A stretch of 50,068 nt of DNA from Candidatus Poribacteria bacterium. GTDB lineage: Bacteria; Abyssobacteria; SURF-5. Below, one piece after another: positions 15,739-24,377 of this stretch. How positions within the stretch are numbered: position 1 is the first letter of the stretch; each line of letters begins with the position of its first letter. The stretch lies in assembly GCA_016215705.1 (NCBI GenBank), contig JACRIR010000239.1, positions 1 through 50,068 on the forward strand, read 5' to 3'. The notes beneath the pieces were generated by a model that was not told where the DNA came from, did not search any database, and saw only the letters and a program-made list of their open reading frames with translations. Both the position numbers and the translations under genes were made by a program.

Positions 15739-16602
15739 TCAACCGGACCGCTGAGTGCCGCAGAAAACCATTCCCACGTAGCCGACACCCATGCGGAATA
15801 CGGGCTCCGGCATGACATCGTAACTGGTCGTGTATTCAATGACACGACCGGTGGTCGAGCCGAGGGCCCTTGCCGCTGCCACGGTCGCCGCCATCGCGCC
15901 CGGCCCGCATGCGTTCTTCTTTCGGGTCGCCTCCGGCAATATCTCCTCGGCTTTCATCTTGACTGCAAGCTCGATGATCCGCGCGTCATTCTGCCTTATC
16001 CACTCGAGCGCGGCGGGACCGCTCCCGCGAGGCGCAAAATAGTATGCGTCTCCATAATGGGTGAGATCGGTCGTCCCGACTACGAACGCGTTTGCCCCGC
16101 TCTCCTTCAGAAATTCGCCCACCTTTCTCCCAAGAACAGGCGCATTCTCGTCCGGAAGAACCGCTATCGGCGCCGCTTTCGCGCACGGAAAAAAATGCTT
16201 CAGAAAGGGCATCTGGACTTCAATGGAATGCTCATGGAAATGGGCCGATTCGTCCGCCTCAAGCAAGCCTTCCGTCCGGCTCAGAATACCGCCGACGAGC
16301 GATTCGTCTATCTGCACTTCGCCAAGCGGTGTATGCCACGACCCGCTCGGATAGATCGCGTTGCAGCGGATATCATGGTGAACTGTCCCGAATAGCACAA
16401 TCGTTTCCGGCTTCCTGCTGCATTCAATGGATTTGAAGACCTTGGCCGCGACCGCGCCCGAGAAATCCCAACCGGCATGCGGGACTAACCCGGCAACGAG
16501 AGGCGAATCGAATCGAGCCGGCGTATACCCCTTCAAGAACTTCTCTATTCGGGATGCCGACGCCCCTGCGTAGAAATTGGCGGCATACTGTTTTCGTGGC
16601 AT
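15739..16602 (-). CDS. amrB: AmmeMemoRadiSam system protein B (Memo-like)
   Basis: A 287-residue protein of the Memo family, related in fold to class III extradiol dioxygenases. Visible conserved sites: L-V-P-H-A-G-W-D-F-S-G near 37, F-G-T-V-H-H near 67, H-E-H-S-I-E-V-Q-M-P-F near 115, V-G-T-T-D-L-T-H-Y-G near 170 and N-A-C-G-P-G-A-M near 226. These include the metal-site histidines. The ATG at 16602 has GAGGTG upstream; a longer frame to 16746 would run through a REP palindrome and is rejected. It sits 77 nt downstream of the AMMECR1 gene, the usual partner. The third partner, a radical SAM enzyme, is not adjacent. Confidence 0.85.
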   Translation of the reverse strand: MPRKQYAANFYAGASASRIEKFLKGYTPARFDSPLVAGLVPHAGWDFSGAVAAKVFKSIECSRKPETIVLFGTVHHDIRCNAIYPSGSWHTPLGEVQIDESLVGGILSRTEGLLEADESAHFHEHSIEVQMPFLKHFFPCAKAAPIAVLPDENAPVLGRKVGEFLKESGANAFVVGTTDLTHYGDAYYFAPRGSGPAALEWIRQNDARIIELAVKMKAEEILPEATRKKNACGPGAMAATVAAARALGSTTGRVIEYTTSYDVMPEPVFRMGVGYVGMVFCGTQRSG

Positions 16603-16635
16603 GCGCGATCCACCTCGTTCCCGGGAAACCAGCCA

Positions 16636-16677
16636 GTTATTCGGGGACACCTTGCCGCAAGGTGTCCCCGAATAAAC
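16636..16677. repeat. REP-like palindrome, TTCGGGGACAC family (copy 4)
   Basis: Near-perfect arms (GTTATTCGGGGACACCTTG and CAAGGTGTCCCCGAATAAAC) around CCG. It lies in the 77-nt gap between the AMMECR1 and Memo genes, where a hairpin could change relative expression of the two. Confidence 0.85.
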
Positions 16678-16679
16678 GT

Positions 16680-17249
16680 TCACATCAAACTGCGTCCGAA
16701 AACCTGCGCGGAAAAAATGAATATCTTCGCATCGGCCTCTTTCCACGCATCGCCGTCAAGGCCCGCCTTTCTGCACGTTTCTCTCAGAAACTGGCGCCGG
16801 TCCCACCGGTACTCCGTCGCTACCTGCGGCAAAAGCAGGCCCGAGAAATACCCCTTCTTGATCATAAGCCCGTGTTGTCCGACGGAAATCCTGTCAACAT
16901 CGCGAATTTCTTCCAATGGAGTGAGAACTGATATTTCGAGGTCGAGGTTTGAAAATTCGTCTGCGGTCACAGGGTCGAATCGAGGGTCCCTCGTCGAACA
17001 GGCAATCGACATCTCGACGATTGTCTCCAACAAAGACTTTATCGGTTCGACGTACCCGATGCAGCCCCGCAAGGCGCCGCGTTTCTCATGAAGCGTCACG
17101 AACGCCCCGCGCTTCTCTTTGAACCGGGGATCCTCGGTCTCGAACAGGGGAATCTTCCCATTCGTCACGTATCCCATGATTGTTGCGCGGGCAACATCGA
17201 GGAGAAACTCCTGGTCGCCCTCGTCAAGCAAGCTGGATGGGGTGTCCAT
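16680..17249 (-). CDS. amrA: AMMECR1-domain protein (AmmeMemoRadiSam system protein A)
   Basis: A 189-residue AMMECR1 domain protein with the invariant A-L-R-G-C-I-G-Y (about 59 to 66), the G-A-F-V-T-L strand before it, S-T-R-D-P-R-F-D-P-V-T (about 85 to 95), L-E-I-S-V-L-T-P and S-G-L-L-L-P-Q-V-A. The biochemical role of the family is not established, but bacterial members occur with Memo and a radical SAM protein. It lies 51 nt downstream of thioredoxin and upstream of Memo on the same strand, so a three-gene unit is likely. Confidence 0.88.
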   Translation of the reverse strand: MDTPSSLLDEGDQEFLLDVARATIMGYVTNGKIPLFETEDPRFKEKRGAFVTLHEKRGALRGCIGYVEPIKSLLETIVEMSIACSTRDPRFDPVTADEFSNLDLEISVLTPLEEIRDVDRISVGQHGLMIKKGYFSGLLLPQVATEYRWDRRQFLRETCRKAGLDGDAWKEADAKIFIFSAQVFGRSLM

Positions 17250-17300
17250 CGGCAGGGGCCCCTTTGCGTTGACGCGCGGCGGGATGCGCGCAGAAGATGC

Positions 17301-17630
17301 TTACAGCATCCCGTCTATTTTTTCCATGATCGTCTTCTTCGTCTCGACGCCGACGAGACGCGCAGTTTCTTTGCCGGCCTTGAAGAAAATCATGGTCGGA
17401 ATGGCGTGTATCTTATACTGGGTAGCGGTCGCCCTGTTATCGTCCACGTTCAACTTGGCTATTACGGCCTTGTCCTGGCATTCCTTCGCAACTTCCTCGA
17501 GTGTCGGCGCAACCATGCGACATGGCCCGCACCATTCCGCCCAGAAATCGACGACGACAGGAAGCGCGCTCCTCAGCACTTTCTCCTCAAAATCGCCGTC
17601 GGTCACCTGAAGAATCGTATCACTCGCCAT
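17301..17630 (-). CDS. trxA: Thioredoxin
   Basis: A 109-residue thioredoxin with the active site W-C-G-P-C near 34 to 38 in D-F-W-A-E-W-C-G-P-C-R, D-D-N-R at the next strand and the cis-proline I-P-T-M-I-F-F near 76. It reduces disulfides in the cytoplasm and has no signal peptide. The ATG at 17630 follows AAGGAGGCCGTG; a GTG three nt earlier is too close to that site. It is the first gene of the run with AMMECR1 and Memo. Active-site cysteines are standard TGC/TGT, not TGA. Confidence 0.93.
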   Translation of the reverse strand: MASDTILQVTDGDFEEKVLRSALPVVVDFWAEWCGPCRMVAPTLEEVAKECQDKAVIAKLNVDDNRATATQYKIHAIPTMIFFKAGKETARLVGVETKKTIMEKIDGML

Positions 17631-17728
17631 CACGGCCTCCTTGTCCGATATACGTAACTAGCGAACCTGAACGTTATTCTGAGCATTCGACCCCACCGCA
17701 GCGGGGTTAAGTGTAGAAGAAACGCTCC

Positions 17729-17800
17729 TTAATTCGGGGACATGATGCCTCATCGTCAGCTTATTCGGGGACACCTTGCCGCAAGGTGTCCCCGAATAGG
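17729..17800. repeat. REP-like pair, TTCGGGGACAC family (copy 5)
   Basis: A half unit (TTAATTCGGGGACATGATG..CATCGTCAGC) followed at once by a full palindrome with CACCTTG-CCG-CAAGGTG centre. It lies between the tyrosyl-tRNA synthetase and thioredoxin genes. Confidence 0.82.
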
Positions 17801-17840
17801 CGATCAGTTTCTTAGGAGCGAAACGAAGAATCTCTTTGTT

Positions 17841-19064
17841 TCATTCTATCACTATCTGCGCGAACCGCCGCTTCCCCGCCTGCAGGACGTCCCCATTCTT
17901 GATCTCGATGTCGGATTTGTCCGGCATGATTTCCTGCTGATTTATGCGGACGCCACCCTGCTCGATGAGCCGGCGCGCCTCTGCATTTGACTGCGCAAAC
18001 CCTGAAACAACGAGCAATTTAACCGCCCACACCTTCCCGTTCGCAAGGTCAGCTCGCTTGAGGACGACGCGCGCCATTTCGTCGGGCATCTCCTTGCGCG
18101 CAAACACCTTCTCGAAATGCTCTTCGGCGCTCTGTGCGGCAGCCTTCCCGTGATACAGCGTGACAATCTCGCGCGCCAGCCGCTGCTTGGCCAGCTTCGG
18201 ATTCATCGCCCCGGATTCGACCTGCATTCTCAGTTGCTCGAACTCATTCTCAGGAACATCGGTCGTGAGCGCGAAATACTTCCATATCAGATCATCCGAG
18301 ATCGACATCGTTTTCCCGTATATCTCTTCGGGCGGCTCATTGATTCCGATATGGTTGCCGATGCTCTTGCTCATCTTCTGAACGCCGTCAACGCCCTCGA
18401 GCAACGGCATAGTGAGAACCACTTGCGGCTCCTGGCCGTACTCGCGCTGAAGAACGCGCCCAACGAGCAGATTGAATTTCTGGTCGGTCCCGCCGAGCTC
18501 GACGTCGGCCTCAAGAGAGACCGAGTCGTATCCCTGAACCAGCGGATACAACAGCTCGAGGATGCTAATGGGTTGGTTATTGGCCAGGCGCTTCGCAAAA
18601 TCGTCCCGCTCGAGTATCCGGGCGACTGTGTAACGTGACGCCAGCCCTATGACGTCCTCGAATTTCATCGGGCTGCACCACCGGCTATTGAAGTCGACGC
18701 GCGTCCGCTCCGGGGCCAGAATCTTGTAGATTTGTTTCTCGTAAGTCTTGGCGTTCGCGTTCACTTCCTCGCGCGACAGTTGCCTCCGCGTCTCGCTTTT
18801 GCCCGACGGGTCACCTATCATTCCCGTGAAATCGCCTATCAAGAATATGACCTCGTGGCCGAGTTCCTGAAAATGCTTCATCTTCCGCAGAACGACGGCG
18901 CTGCCTACGTGCAGGTCGGGCGCAGTCGGGTCGAAGCCCGCCTTTATTTTGAGCGGTCTTCCCGTCTCCTGCGACTTCCTCAGCTTCTTTAGAAGCTCCT
19001 CTTCCGTGATGATTTCGGCTGCCCCGCGCTTGATTATCTTGAGTTGTTCCTCTGGACTCAACAT
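17841..19064 (-). CDS. tyrS: Tyrosyl-tRNA synthetase
   Basis: A 407-residue class I synthetase that charges tRNA-Tyr. The Rossmann domain has [12 protein letters not shown] (45 to 55; HVGS is the HIGH-motif variant of this TyrRS subtype), [13 protein letters not shown] and G-G-T-D-Q-K-F-N. The second signature is K-M-S-K-S at 230 to 234. A C-terminal S4 RNA-binding domain covers about 345 to 405 ([18 protein letters not shown]). Length and domains are normal and complete. It is a housekeeping gene, flanked on the downstream side by REP elements. Confidence 0.95.
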   Translation of the reverse strand: MLSPEEQLKIIKRGAAEIITEEELLKKLRKSQETGRPLKIKAGFDPTAPDLHVGSAVVLRKMKHFQELGHEVIFLIGDFTGMIGDPSGKSETRRQLSREEVNANAKTYEKQIYKILAPERTRVDFNSRWCSPMKFEDVIGLASRYTVARILERDDFAKRLANNQPISILELLYPLVQGYDSVSLEADVELGGTDQKFNLLVGRVLQREYGQEPQVVLTMPLLEGVDGVQKMSKSIGNHIGINEPPEEIYGKTMSISDDLIWKYFALTTDVPENEFEQLRMQVESGAMNPKLAKQRLAREIVTLYHGKAAAQSAEEHFEKVFARKEMPDEMARVVLKRADLANGKVWAVKLLVVSGFAQSNAEARRLIEQGGVRINQQEIMPDKSDIEIKNGDVLQAGKRRFAQIVIE

Positions 19065-19432
19065 GTCTGCCTTTCCGATTGTGTTTCCCGTTCATCTTGC
19101 TCTGAACCGGCTCATTATATCACCGCATGAAAAGGCTTTGCAAGGCGCGGCGTCGGTCATTCGCGAAAGCGGAAATCCATCTTCCCTTCAAAGGCGCAAA
19201 GGCGGGAGAAGACGAAAGGGACCGGTTCCACGAATTCTTGGAGCATGAATGGCGCGGATTGTTCTTGCAATCGCGAAATCATGAAAATATAATCATTTCG
19301 TGATGCGGGGACAGTTCGAGAAGGGCGCAGCATGCTGTGCCCCTATAATTGATTCGTCCCATTCGTGACATTAGTGTTCCCGGAGTTTCCTTGGTTGCGG
19401 TCGCGCTGCGTTGAAGACGGAAAGGGTTCGCT
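19065..19432. other. Gene-free interval between divergent tyrS and URO-D gene
   Basis: No coding frame is credible. It holds a GGAGAAGACGAAAGGG spacer-type stretch near 19202 and a short palindromic repeat GGGCGCAGCATGCTGTGCCCC near 19323 to 19343, another dispersed intergenic element. Promoters for both genes must lie here, but none is convincing. Confidence 0.5.
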
Positions 19433-20530
19433 ATGTTGCCGAGAGAAAGACTCCTTGCTGCGCTCGATCTGAGGGAGCCCGACCGCGTTCCGCACTTCGA
19501 GAACGCATATAATGAAGCCAGCATCATCGGAATCGCAAAGCATTTCACAGATAAACTTCCACAGCTCAAACCTGCCGCCGAGATGTCACCGGAGGAACTC
19601 ATGATGATATCGGATGCCTTCGCTCTCTTCATCGATGAACTCGATATTGATGGAGTGTTCGCGCGGGTGTTCGAGCGCGGAGAGGAACTGGGCGACGGAT
19701 ACTTCAAGGACGCATGGGGAATTACTTTCAAACGGAATCCACATGGGCAAGGATATCCGATGGATGGGCCGGTCAAGTCCCTGGCTGACTTGAAAGCTTA
19801 TCGGCCCCCGAAGATTGATCCGGATGTGGATTTCATTATGCTGAACATGATGAAGTCGCGATTTGAAGGAAAAAGGGCGGTCGTCTTTTGCTCGAACGAC
19901 TGTTTCGTCACGGGTTGGGAATTGCGGGGAGGCCTCGAACATCTGCTCGTCGACTATCTTGAAAACGCCGAGCTTGCCCATGGCATAGCCCGCGTCTCGA
20001 CTGATTATTATAAGGAATTGCTCACCGAAGCCATTGCCGCAGGCGCCGACGCGATACTGCTCGGCAGTGATCTCGCATTCAACGCAAACACGCTGATGTC
20101 ACCCGCCCAGTTTGACGAATTCATAGCGCCCTATCTCAAAGAACTCGTGGATGTCGTTCACGAAGGCGGCGTAAAGGTAATCAAGCATTCGGACGGGAAT
20201 CTATGGCCCATACTCGACCGGCTGATCGAGATAGGCTTTGATGGGATTCACCCGATCCAGCCTCAATGCATGGACCTGAAAGAGGTGAAGGACCATTGCG
20301 GCAAGAACGTGTGTCTCATCGGAAACATTGACTGTATTGATCTTCTGCCCTCGGGTACTGAAGAAGAAGTTGAAGAAGCGGTCAAACAGGCTATCAAGGT
20401 TGCGGCCCCGGGCGGAGGCTATATTCTTGGCTCTTCGAACTCGATTCATCCCGGCTGCAAACCGGAAAACTATATAGCCATGGTGAGAGCAACCCACAAG
20501 TACGGCAACTATCCGATCTCGCTCGAATAG
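19433..20530 (+). CDS. Uroporphyrinogen decarboxylase (URO-D) family protein
   Basis: A 365-residue TIM-barrel protein of the URO-D superfamily. It opens L-P-R-E-R-L-L-A-A-L-D-L-R-E-P-D-R-V-P, typical of the corrinoid-methyltransferase-like branch (MtaA/MtbA/CmuA relatives) rather than HemE. Other sites: L-L-G-S-D-L-A-F near 205, I-K-H-S-D-G-N near 251, G-F-D-G-I-H-P-I-Q-P-Q near 265 and I-G-N-I-D-C near 300. The His-Ser-Asp-Gly and Gly-Asn-Ile-Asp sites suit metal-dependent methyl transfer. No corrinoid protein or HemE partner is adjacent. Substrate unknown. Confidence 0.85.
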   Translation: MLPRERLLAALDLREPDRVPHFENAYNEASIIGIAKHFTDKLPQLKPAAEMSPEELMMISDAFALFIDELDIDGVFARVFERGEELGDGYFKDAWGITFKRNPHGQGYPMDGPVKSLADLKAYRPPKIDPDVDFIMLNMMKSRFEGKRAVVFCSNDCFVTGWELRGGLEHLLVDYLENAELAHGIARVSTDYYKELLTEAIAAGADAILLGSDLAFNANTLMSPAQFDEFIAPYLKELVDVVHEGGVKVIKHSDGNLWPILDRLIEIGFDGIHPIQPQCMDLKEVKDHCGKNVCLIGNIDCIDLLPSGTEEEVEEAVKQAIKVAAPGGGYILGSSNSIHPGCKPENYIAMVRATHKYGNYPISLE

Positions 20531-20609
20531 AAACGGCTGATGTTCTCGGTCTAGATTATTGCGGGGCAGTCTTCTTATCCCCTTCGCCCTTGCCCTTTCG
20601 CTTCCTTTA

Positions 20610-22292
20610 TCAGGTTACAAGCTCGAACGGCCACGTGAAGACGCCGCCGTCCATGAATTTCGTGTCTTTGAATCCGCCGGCCTCGAGTATCTTGCACGCC
20701 TCATAACCCCGCAGGCTTATCTTGCAAAACGTGATTATCTCCTTGTCTTTCGGCAGTTCCCCCATGCGTTCCCTGAGCTGCCCGAGCGGAATGAGCACCG
20801 ACTCCTCGATGTGGATATCATCGTACTCGTTCTGGTTCCTGACATCGAGAAAGACGAAGTCCTCATGAGCTTCAAGTTTGCGCCTGACCGCCATCGGAGA
20901 GATGCCGCGCGCGTCGCCGGATAGCTTATTGCGGAGCACGTTGATTGCCGTGAGCGCAGGTCCGATGGGTGACGAATACGGCGGCGCGTATGCGAGGTCA
21001 ACATTCCCCAATGCTTCCGCCGTCGCCTTCATGTTTATGAGCGCCGCAAAGATGTCGGTCCGTTTGTCGGCGTCTCCCATCCCGACAACCTGCGCGCCCA
21101 GGAGTCTGCCGGTCTTCTTTTCGGCGACGAGTTTCGTGGCAATCAGTTTGGCGTTCGGATAGTAGTGCGAGCGGTCGTGCGCCGGAACGATAACCGTCTC
21201 GACATCATACCCCATCGCGCGCGCGTCCTTCTCCGTCAGGCCGGTGCGCCCCACGTTCATGTCGAACGTCTTGAATATGAGCGTGCCGAGTACGCCCGGA
21301 AACGTCTCGCGTCCGCCGGTCACATTGATTCCGACGACGCGCCCCTGCTTATTGGCGGTCGAGCCAAGCGGCACAAAAACCGGTTTGTCACATACCAGAT
21401 GACGCATCTCGACGCAGTCACCCGCCGCGTAGATGTTCCGGTCGCTCGTCTGCATGCGTTCATCAACTTTGATCGCGCCCGTCAATCCGATCTCGAGGCC
21501 GGCCTCGCGCGCGAGCGCCACGTTTGGCTTGACGCCGATGCCGAGAACAGCGAAATCAGCATCGAGCGTCGTCTTTTCAGTCACGACTTGTTTTAGGTTG
21601 CCAAGGTCGTCGCCCTTGAATTCCAGAACGGCATCGGACGTGCTTACCGTTACCCCTTTGTCTTCAAGATGCCGCTTTACGATGACCGACATCTCATAGT
21701 CGAGCGCTAGCATTATTTGATCGGCCTTCTCGACAAGCGTGGTCTCGACGCCGCGCTCGACGAGCGCCTCGGCGGCCTCGAGCCCGATAAACCCGCCTCC
21801 CACGATCACACCCTTTTTCCCTTTGCCGACCAGCCTTCGCAACACCTCTGAGTCTTCGATGGTCTGCAGCGTGTGGATGTTCTTCAGGTCGGCGCCCGGT
21901 ATCCGGGGAACAATCGCTTGCGCGCCGGTAGCTATCAAGAGCTCGTCGTACTCGAATGAGAAATCCTCTCCTGTCTCGTGGTTCCTTCCGGCAACCCGCC
22001 TGTCATTGCGATCAATCGAGGTTACCTCGTGGTGCGTGAGTATCTCCAGCCCTTTCATTTTCTTGAAGAACTGCGGCGTCCGCGGCACGCCGAGCAAGTT
22101 CGAATAGAGCGCGTCCTGCCTTGATACCTTGCCGCTCACGTAGTAAGGAAGCCCACACGCAGCGTACGAAATGAAATGTCCCTTGTGGAGAACCGTTATT
22201 CTCATGTTCGGATCGCGCCTGCGCGCCTTCGAGGCGGCCTTCAGACCCGCCGCATTAGCGCCTATTACCACAAAATGCCTAGTATCGACCAT
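20610..22292 (-). CDS. CoA-disulfide reductase-type flavoprotein with rhodanese domain
   Basis: A 560-residue enzyme. Residues 1 to about 450 are a FAD/NAD(P)H disulfide oxidoreductase: F-V-V-I-G-A-N-A-A-G (7 to 16), single redox Cys46 in S-Y-A-A-C-G-L-P-Y-Y, the second dinucleotide site V-I-V-G-G-G-F-I-G-L-E-A-A-E and I-Y-A-A-G-D-C-V. The single Cys places it with CoA-disulfide, NADH or persulfide reductases (CoADR, Nox, Npsr). Residues 465 to 555 are a rhodanese domain with Cys523 in F-C-K-I-S-L-R. The pair suggests reduction of CoA-persulfide or polysulfide. The ATG at 22292 has GGGAG upstream; the 24 residues before it are rejected. Confidence 0.9.
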   Translation of the reverse strand: MVDTRHFVVIGANAAGLKAASKARRRDPNMRITVLHKGHFISYAACGLPYYVSGKVSRQDALYSNLLGVPRTPQFFKKMKGLEILTHHEVTSIDRNDRRVAGRNHETGEDFSFEYDELLIATGAQAIVPRIPGADLKNIHTLQTIEDSEVLRRLVGKGKKGVIVGGGFIGLEAAEALVERGVETTLVEKADQIMLALDYEMSVIVKRHLEDKGVTVSTSDAVLEFKGDDLGNLKQVVTEKTTLDADFAVLGIGVKPNVALAREAGLEIGLTGAIKVDERMQTSDRNIYAAGDCVEMRHLVCDKPVFVPLGSTANKQGRVVGINVTGGRETFPGVLGTLIFKTFDMNVGRTGLTEKDARAMGYDVETVIVPAHDRSHYYPNAKLIATKLVAEKKTGRLLGAQVVGMGDADKRTDIFAALINMKATAEALGNVDLAYAPPYSSPIGPALTAINVLRNKLSGDARGISPMAVRRKLEAHEDFVFLDVRNQNEYDDIHIEESVLIPLGQLRERMGELPKDKEIITFCKISLRGYEACKILEAGGFKDTKFMDGGVFTWPFELVT

Positions 22293-22456
22293 CGTTCGTT
22301 CTCCCTTCGTGTTTTCTTCCAGCCGGGTGAATGCCTGAGTCGAGAGGGTCGTCAGTTCTCTCAAACATACACAAGGTTATCATGTTCGTCAGAACGATTC
22401 AAGAGTGTCGGCCTCCGGGTTTTGACACGCCCACGGCGCCATGTTACGATAAAGCC

Positions 22457-23872
22457 ATGTCGGGTAAACACGTGCTCTTGGTCGCCCCTTACATCCACGA
22501 CTTCGCGGCCTACGACCTCTGGCTCAAGCCTCTTGGGCTGCTTTATGTCGCCGCAGCGGCGGAAGCAGCAGGGTACAGCGTTCGCATCCTGAACTGCCTC
22601 GACAGACGACATCCCGCCGTGACGTCTTCGCCAGGACCTTCTCGCGCGCGAAACCACCCGCACGGCACGGGCAAATTCAGTTGGGAACCGATTCCAAAGC
22701 CCCCTCCCCTCGCCATGATTCCGCGCAGATACAAACGATACGGCATCCCTCTCGAAGCTTTCAGAAACGGACTCGCCGATGGACCGCCGCCTGACGCTAT
22801 AGGCGTCAGCTCGATGATGACCTACTGGTGCGATGGCGTCGGCGAAACGATCTCGCTTGCGCGTGAAGCGTGGCCGGGCGTGCCCGTGATCCTTGGCGGA
22901 GTATATGCTTCCCTCTGCCCCGACCACGCGCGTGAACATGCCGGAGCCGACTATTTAGTCACCGGCCCGGGTGAAGAGGGGTTCGTCGAAATTCTCCGCA
23001 GCATCATCGGAAAGGGAGCGGGGCCGCGGGCTGACTCGGACCGGCTCGCGGGAAGTTCCTCGCCTCGAGAGGCGCGGTTCGGAATGACTTCCGTGCCGGC
23101 GTATCATTTGCTCGACAACCTTGATTCCGTCAGCATGCTCACGTCTTTCGGATGCCCCTTCGCATGCGCTTATTGCGCCTCCAAGCTGCTCCGGAACGGC
23201 TTCATACAAAGGCCCGTGAAGGATGTCGTTGAGGAAATCGAATATTATGTCAATGACAGAAAAATCCGCGATATCGCGCTCTATGACGACGCGCTCCTTG
23301 TGAAACCCGACGACCACATCAAACCGATTTTGCGCGAGGTCATCGCGGAGGGGCTGCAGGCGTGCTTCCACGCGCCGAACGGACTCCATGCCAACATGAT
23401 CGATGAGGAACTTGCGCATCTCATGAAAGAGACCGGTTTCGCGACTGTGCGTCTTAGTATCGAGAGCATCGATGCCGCACGCCTCAAGGATTCGTGCGCG
23501 AAGGTGACTCCGGACGGCTTTAAGAGAGCGGTTTCGTGCCTGCTCGCCGCAGGGTTCGAGATCGGCGACTTGCAGGCATACCTGCTCATGGGAGTGCCGG
23601 GCCAGCAAGAGTCCGAGGTCAAAGAAACAATGCTTTTCGCACACGAGATGAACACGCTCGTACGCCTCTCAGATTTCTCCCCCATCCCCGGGACAGGCTA
23701 CTTCAGGGCCGCCACGGAAACATATGGCCTCGACCTCTCAGAACCGCTGCTCCAGAACAGCTCCGTATACCCTTATCTTGTGCCGGGACTGGCAGACCGC
23801 TATAAAAGGCTGAAGGAGCTTGCTCGGTCATTGAACACCGAACTCCTGCGCCACACGGAGAACGTGCTCTAA
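22457..23872 (+). CDS. B12-binding-domain radical SAM protein (first)
   Basis: A 471-residue protein. An N-terminal cobalamin-binding-like domain (H-V-L-L-V-A-P, L-G-L-L-Y-V-A-A-A-A-E-A-A-G-Y, V-I-L-G-G-V-Y) is followed by a radical SAM domain with C233-P-F-A-C237-A-Y-C240, D-D-A-L-L and S-I-E-S-I-D. The chemistry is radical methylation or rearrangement of an unknown substrate. The start at 22457 is chosen because the earlier 42 residues overlap the divergent flavoprotein's leader. Between the domains (about residues 190 to 215, G-P-R-A-D-S-D-R-L-A-G-S-S-S) is a stretch read from a dispersed repeat. AEC transporter and second radical SAM genes follow. Confidence 0.85.
   Translation: MSGKHVLLVAPYIHDFAAYDLWLKPLGLLYVAAAAEAAGYSVRILNCLDRRHPAVTSSPGPSRARNHPHGTGKFSWEPIPKPPPLAMIPRRYKRYGIPLEAFRNGLADGPPPDAIGVSSMMTYWCDGVGETISLAREAWPGVPVILGGVYASLCPDHAREHAGADYLVTGPGEEGFVEILRSIIGKGAGPRADSDRLAGSSSPREARFGMTSVPAYHLLDNLDSVSMLTSFGCPFACAYCASKLLRNGFIQRPVKDVVEEIEYYVNDRKIRDIALYDDALLVKPDDHIKPILREVIAEGLQACFHAPNGLHANMIDEELAHLMKETGFATVRLSIESIDAARLKDSCAKVTPDGFKRAVSCLLAAGFEIGDLQAYLLMGVPGQQESEVKETMLFAHEMNTLVRLSDFSPIPGTGYFRAATETYGLDLSEPLLQNSSVYPYLVPGLADRYKRLKELARSLNTELLRHTENVL
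23040..23090. repeat. Dispersed GTCATTCCGA-type repeat inside a radical SAM gene
   Basis: On the minus strand it reads GTCATTCCGAACCGCG, then CTCGAGGCGAGGAACTTC. This resembles the widespread intergenic GTCATTCCGAG..GCGAGGAA repeat of many environmental bacteria. Here it is in frame within the coding region, between domains. Confidence 0.5.
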
Positions 23873-24115
23873 ACCGGCGAAAGCTCGGATACCGCATCAC
23901 GTCCCCCTCCGATCCAGTCTCTTTCTCTTCTTTCCTTGTCATTCATCATTTCCTCCGGATTCTTGCTTCCCCTCTGCACTTCCCTCTTCTTCTCTGCCGG
24001 GTTCCTCTGCTCACCCAAGCTTTCTGCCCCAAATAAGTCCAAATAGCACCTTTTTCAGGGGCTCTTGGCCATTGGGCCAAGAAACAGGGTGTTTAATTGA
24101 AACACTCATGGAACG

Positions 24116-24141
24116 CATGAAACGGTGATTACTGTTTCATG
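24116..24141. promoter_or_regulatory. Palindromic site, possible sigma54-activator binding site
   Basis: Perfect 8-bp arms CATGAAAC and GTTTCATG separated by 10 bp, so the half-site centres are 18 bp apart. It lies about 240 bp upstream of the sigma54 promoter at 24352, a workable distance for an enhancer-binding protein. The binding protein is unknown. Confidence 0.4.
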
Positions 24142-24351
24142 AGACATCTTTGTGCAGCTTTTCAAAGCATCGAGTGCTGCCTATCCGGCAGAAGTTGTCG
24201 GCTAATAATATATCATTTATCCGATTGAGATTGTCATATATTCCTCGCTAATAAGTTGATACACGGCTAGTTCTGAATCCGCCTGTGCGGGGGTTTCCAT
24301 GCAGAAAGAGTGGCCAAACAGGGCCTACCCTGGCGCAATAGGAGACGGAAA

Positions 24352-24367
24352 TGGCATATTAATTGCT
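24352..24367 (+). promoter_or_regulatory. sigma54 (-24/-12) promoter
   Basis: TGGCAT, five bases, TTGCT. The GG (24353) and GC (24365) are exactly 12 bp apart, and the match to TGGCAC-N5-TTGCW fails at one base only. The start would be near 24378, immediately before the first hairpin of the candidate RNA. Confidence 0.7.
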
Positions 24368-24377
24368 CTTATTCTTC

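Noticed and set aside
16603-16746. Longer start for the Memo gene
   Set aside because: It would read through a REP palindrome and into the AMMECR1 gene; a good ribosome site precedes 16602.
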